A stretch of 8,556 nucleotides of DNA from positions 1 to 8,556 of the forward strand of contig CAAHEK010000010.1 of the NCBI GenBank assembly GCA_900772425.1, written 5' to 3'. The position numbers and the translations under genes were made by a program. The notes beneath the pieces are model-generated. The model did not search any database, had not been told where the DNA came from, and saw only the letters and a list, made by a program, of their open reading frames with translations. Below, in pieces: positions 6,827-8,556 of this stretch; positions within the stretch are counted from its first letter, which is position 1, and every line of letters begins with the position of its first letter. The DNA is from an uncultured Lachnospira sp. Its GTDB lineage: Bacteria; Bacillota; Clostridia; Lachnospirales; Lachnospiraceae.

Positions 6827-6867
6827 GTATACAGCTACCTTTAATTAGCGTTTACTAACTGCTCTAT

Positions 6868-6896
6868 AGCATATATTCTGTCTGCCACTATGTCAA
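6868..6896 (-). promoter_or_regulatory. Sigma-A promoter of the reductase and Tp47-like genes
   Basis: On the minus strand a perfect TTGACA (6896-6891) is followed after 17 bases by TATGCT (6873-6868), which keeps the key T, A and final T of the -10 box. The predicted start is near 6861, giving a 162-base leader. The Fur-like palindrome lies 7 bases upstream of the -35 box. Confidence 0.65.
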
Positions 6897-6903
6897 TATC
6901 AGA

Positions 6904-6924
6904 AAATGAGACTCTTTCTCATTT
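6904..6924. promoter_or_regulatory. Fur-box-like palindrome upstream of the reductase promoter
   Basis: AAATGAGA (6904-6911) and TCTCATTT (6917-6924) form a perfect 8-base inverted repeat with a 5-base centre (CTCTT). Arm sequence and spacing match the variant Fur box AATGAGA-N5-TCTCATT, with 12 of 14 bases of the TGAGAAT-N-ATTCTCA core present. Its place next to the -35 box suits repression by iron-loaded Fur and release when iron is scarce, which fits a ferric-reductase-like gene downstream. On the transcript it could also form a weak hairpin ending apbE, but it is AT-rich and lacks a good U-run. Confidence 0.5.
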
Positions 6925-6970
6925 GAATTAGATTATATGAATTTTTGTATTTAATTTAAGAGGATTCTTA

Positions 6971-7088
6971 TTTTTTGATTTTTATTTTGTGATTATTTTG
7001 GATTTGTATTTTCTATTTTGTAATTTTTATTTTGCGATTCTTATTTTTTGGTTATTTGGGATTTGTATTTTCTATTTTGTAATTTTTA
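6971..7088. repeat. 59-bp tandem duplication reaching the apbE stop codon
   Basis: Two adjacent 59-base copies (6971-7029 and 7030-7088) differ at 6 positions, and their last 28 bases are identical. The second copy ends exactly with the apbE stop codon. The plus strand is made of T-runs with G and almost no C, so the mRNA strand is A-rich and G-poor, with A-runs about every 8-12 bases, a pattern that can bend DNA. Confidence 0.85.
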
Positions 7089-8144
7089 TTTCGTGATTAC
7101 AATCTTAATGTAGTCAGTTGTAAAGTTATCCTTTATGCCCTCTGACACATAGACCGTTCCTGTCTTATCATACAGTATCATATCAAAATTCAGGTCAGAG
7201 CTTCTGTAAAACTCCTTAGCCTTATCAAGTCCCATTACAAATAATCCTGTAGACAAAGCATCTGCCGTTGTACCATCAGCACATACTATTGTTACAGATG
7301 TAAGGTCACTATCTGACGGATAGCCGGTATCGGGATCGATTATATGATGATACACTACGCCATTCTGCTCAAAATATCTTTCATATCCACCTGATGTAAT
7401 TACAGCGTTATCTGTTGTGCTTAATATTCCAAGATAACCATTTTCATTATCAGGATTCTGCACAGCCACACGCCAGCTGCTTCCATCAGTCTTATCTCCA
7501 AGCACCTGAACATTTCCACCAAGATTGATTATTCCATGCTCTATCCCACATTCCTTAAATATCTCCATGACGCGTGAAGATGTATAACCCTTAGCTATTC
7601 CACCAAGGTCTACCATGGAACCTCCTGATAATTGTACATTGGTTCCATTTACAGATACATTTTTATATGAAACTTTCTTTAATGTTTCTTCAATCCTGCT
7701 CTGTTCAGGCACATTATAATTCTTGGTCGTAAATCCCCATAATTCCATCATTGGATAAATGGTAACATCATAGGCTCCATTTGTTTTCTCACCCATGAAA
7801 ACCGCCTTGTTTAATAAAAATGCTGTTTCTTCGGTAACATCAGCACTTCCCTGATTATTTACCCTTGTGACATCACTGTTGGTATTCCCAACTGAAAACA
7901 TTCTGTCAAGACGGTTAATCTCAGCAATAGCCTTATTAACCGCCTCTTCTGAATTCTTTCCATATGCTGTAAGTGTCATATAGGTGTCCATGGCAAATAT
8001 ATCGGCTGTATATTCTTCATTACTGTCTGCCGCATTCTTATTATTGCTGCCACATCCTGACATGGCTGCAGCTATTATCATTATAATGGATACAAGTCTT
8101 AAAATCCCTGTATATTGATGTACTTTATTCTTCCTGCAAATCAT
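7086..8144 (-). CDS. apbE: ApbE, FAD:protein FMN transferase (lipoprotein)
   Basis: ApbE enzymes use FAD and Mg2+ to link FMN by a phosphoester bond to a Ser/Thr in partner proteins outside the cytoplasm. This 352-residue protein has the usual length. A signal segment (about 13-30) ends in MSGC with lipidated C31, so it should sit on the outer membrane face. Family motifs are in order: AMDTYMT (51-57), FSVGNTNSDVTRVN (83-96), DLGGIAKGY (179-187), NLGGNVQVLG (207-216), TSGGYERYF (250-258), HHIIDPDTGYPS (266-277) and TTADALST (292-299), where D295 is the expected metal ligand. AGAGG-type pairing is provided by GAGG 6 bases before the ATG. The likely substrate is the FMN-binding domain encoded next downstream, whose GAT motif is intact. 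apbE has its own promoter overlapped by a palindrome, so it may be controlled separately from the reductase. The family call is firm. Confidence 0.96.
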   Translation of the reverse strand: MICRKNKVHQYTGILRLVSIIMIIAAAMSGCGSNNKNAADSNEEYTADIFAMDTYMTLTAYGKNSEEAVNKAIAEINRLDRMFSVGNTNSDVTRVNNQGSADVTEETAFLLNKAVFMGEKTNGAYDVTIYPMMELWGFTTKNYNVPEQSRIEETLKKVSYKNVSVNGTNVQLSGGSMVDLGGIAKGYTSSRVMEIFKECGIEHGIINLGGNVQVLGDKTDGSSWRVAVQNPDNENGYLGILSTTDNAVITSGGYERYFEQNGVVYHHIIDPDTGYPSDSDLTSVTIVCADGTTADALSTGLFVMGLDKAKEFYRSSDLNFDMILYDKTGTVYVSEGIKDNFTTDYIKIVITK

Positions 8145-8175
8145 ATAAATCCTCTTTCATAAGCAAATAAACATT

Positions 8176-8201
8176 ATATAGTTAGTCATACAGAACTATA
8201 T
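8176..8201. promoter_or_regulatory. Candidate operator over the apbE promoter
   Basis: ATATAGTT (8176-8183) and AACTATAT (8194-8201) form a perfect 8-base inverted repeat with a 10-base centre. The right arm contains the whole -10 box and the dyad centre falls at the predicted transcription start, the classic position for a repressor site. It matches no regulator motif I can name and differs from the Fur-like site. Part of the match comes from the AT-rich -10 box, so chance cannot be excluded. Confidence 0.4.
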
Positions 8202-8223
8202 GGTATGCAAAAGAAATTGTCAA
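8195..8223 (-). promoter_or_regulatory. Sigma-A promoter of apbE
   Basis: On the minus strand a perfect TTGACA (8223-8218) is followed after 17 bases by TATAGT (8200-8195), five of six consensus bases. The predicted start near 8188 leaves a leader of about 43 bases. This is the strongest promoter match in the window. Confidence 0.8.
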
Positions 8224-8255
8224 TTGTTATTGCAAAATTAGTGCTTATTTATCTG

Positions 8256-8555
8256 TTATTTAAGTGATTTGTTCTTTTCAAAGCTAATGTATTCTTTACC
8301 ATAATATGTCAGGACTCCTGTATCTCCCTCATTCATTCTTTCAAAATCCTGTTTGCCGATTTTAAAGTCCATATTCTTGTTATTAACTGAAAATGTTACA
8401 TTATAATTGGTCATATGAAACCACATAGATTTGCTCTCATCCTGTATAGCCGCTGCTTCCAAAAACGGATTGGCAAATCCCATATCCGGCATACTCTCTA
8501 TCTTCTCAACATTCTTAGCTATAAGCTTTGCTTCTACCTTCTTTTCTCCAAACAT
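8256..8555 (-). CDS. Small DUF2500-like protein, start at the window edge
   Basis: The frame gives 99 residues from an ATG one base inside the right edge. Opening MFGEKK is a plausible natural start, but its ribosome binding site is outside the window, so a longer protein with an N-terminal membrane helix, as in many DUF2500 members, cannot be ruled out. The C-terminal half has the DUF2500-type pattern: YNVTFSVNNKNMDFKI (51-66), then FERMNEGDTGVLTYYGKEYISFE (71-93), where EGD-x-G-x-L-T-x-x-G and a closing FE are the recognisable part, forming a small beta domain. An insertion-like segment rich in Met, Ala and Phe (22-38) precedes it. No catalytic residues are evident and the family has no known function. 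apbE lies 111 bases downstream behind its own promoter, so a functional link is uncertain. Confidence 0.7.
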   Translation of the reverse strand: MFGEKKVEAKLIAKNVEKIESMPDMGFANPFLEAAAIQDESKSMWFHMTNYNVTFSVNNKNMDFKIGKQDFERMNEGDTGVLTYYGKEYISFEKNKSLK

Positions 8556-8556
8556 A

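Larger units (their letters stand above)
6700..7085. other. Gene-free stretch between apbE and the reductase gene
   Basis: This 386-base gap holds, from right to left, a 59-base tandem duplication, a Fur-box-like palindrome, a sigma-A promoter and a leader of about 160 bases that can fold. Just before the ribosome binding site, TTAGTAATA occurs twice, 16 bases apart (6725 and 6741). No coding frame with a ribosome binding site was seen and no strong terminator for apbE is present, so some read-through from apbE into the reductase gene is possible. Confidence 0.8.

Noticed and set aside
6904..6924. The palindrome as a terminator for apbE
   Set aside because: The stem is only 8 pairs, mostly A-T, and the transcript after it reads TCTG with no U-run; match to a Fur-type box and its position at a promoter fit better, although a weak terminator role is not excluded.
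6971..7088. Tandem repeats as a CRISPR array
   Set aside because: Copies are directly adjacent with no spacers, number only two, and are simple T-rich sequence.

Overview
The window looks like chromosomal DNA from a low-GC Gram-positive gut anaerobe, most likely a Lachnospiraceae member (Clostridia). The grounds are AT-rich intergenic DNA, strong GGAGG ribosome binding sites, near-consensus sigma-A promoters, lipoproteins with Gram-positive lipoboxes, and protein types typical of that family. All seven supported genes lie on the minus strand, so the window is transcribed from high to low coordinates. Both end genes touch the window edge.

Region A (about 8556 to 7086) holds a small DUF2500-like protein and then apbE, a lipoprotein FAD:protein FMN transferase. 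apbE has its own near-consensus promoter, and a perfect inverted repeat covers its -10 box and predicted start point. Region B (about 7085 to 3650) starts with a gene-free stretch holding a 59-bp tandem duplication, a Fur-box-like palindrome, a consensus promoter and a foldable leader. Next come a membrane protein that fuses a ferric-reductase-like heme-type domain to an extracytoplasmic FMN-binding domain, and a secreted, membrane-anchored Tp47-like protein. A strong hairpin terminator ends this unit.

These genes read as one system. ApbE would attach FMN covalently to the threonine in the GAT motif of the reductase, which would pass electrons across the membrane. The Tp47-like protein would be the partner at the cell surface. 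A Fur-like site at the promoter suggests induction under iron limitation. The individual families are known; the combination, its iron control and the role of the Tp47-like protein are inference.

Region C (about 3650 to 1) has a gene-free stretch with a structured element, a promoter and a 19-bp iterated motif, followed by an uncharacterised four-helix membrane protein. It ends with a sigma/anti-sigma cassette: an ECF sigma factor behind an ECF-type promoter, an anti-sigma-like membrane protein overlapping it by four bases, and a lipoprotein cut off by the window edge. No tRNA, rRNA, CRISPR array, transposase or prophage gene was seen.
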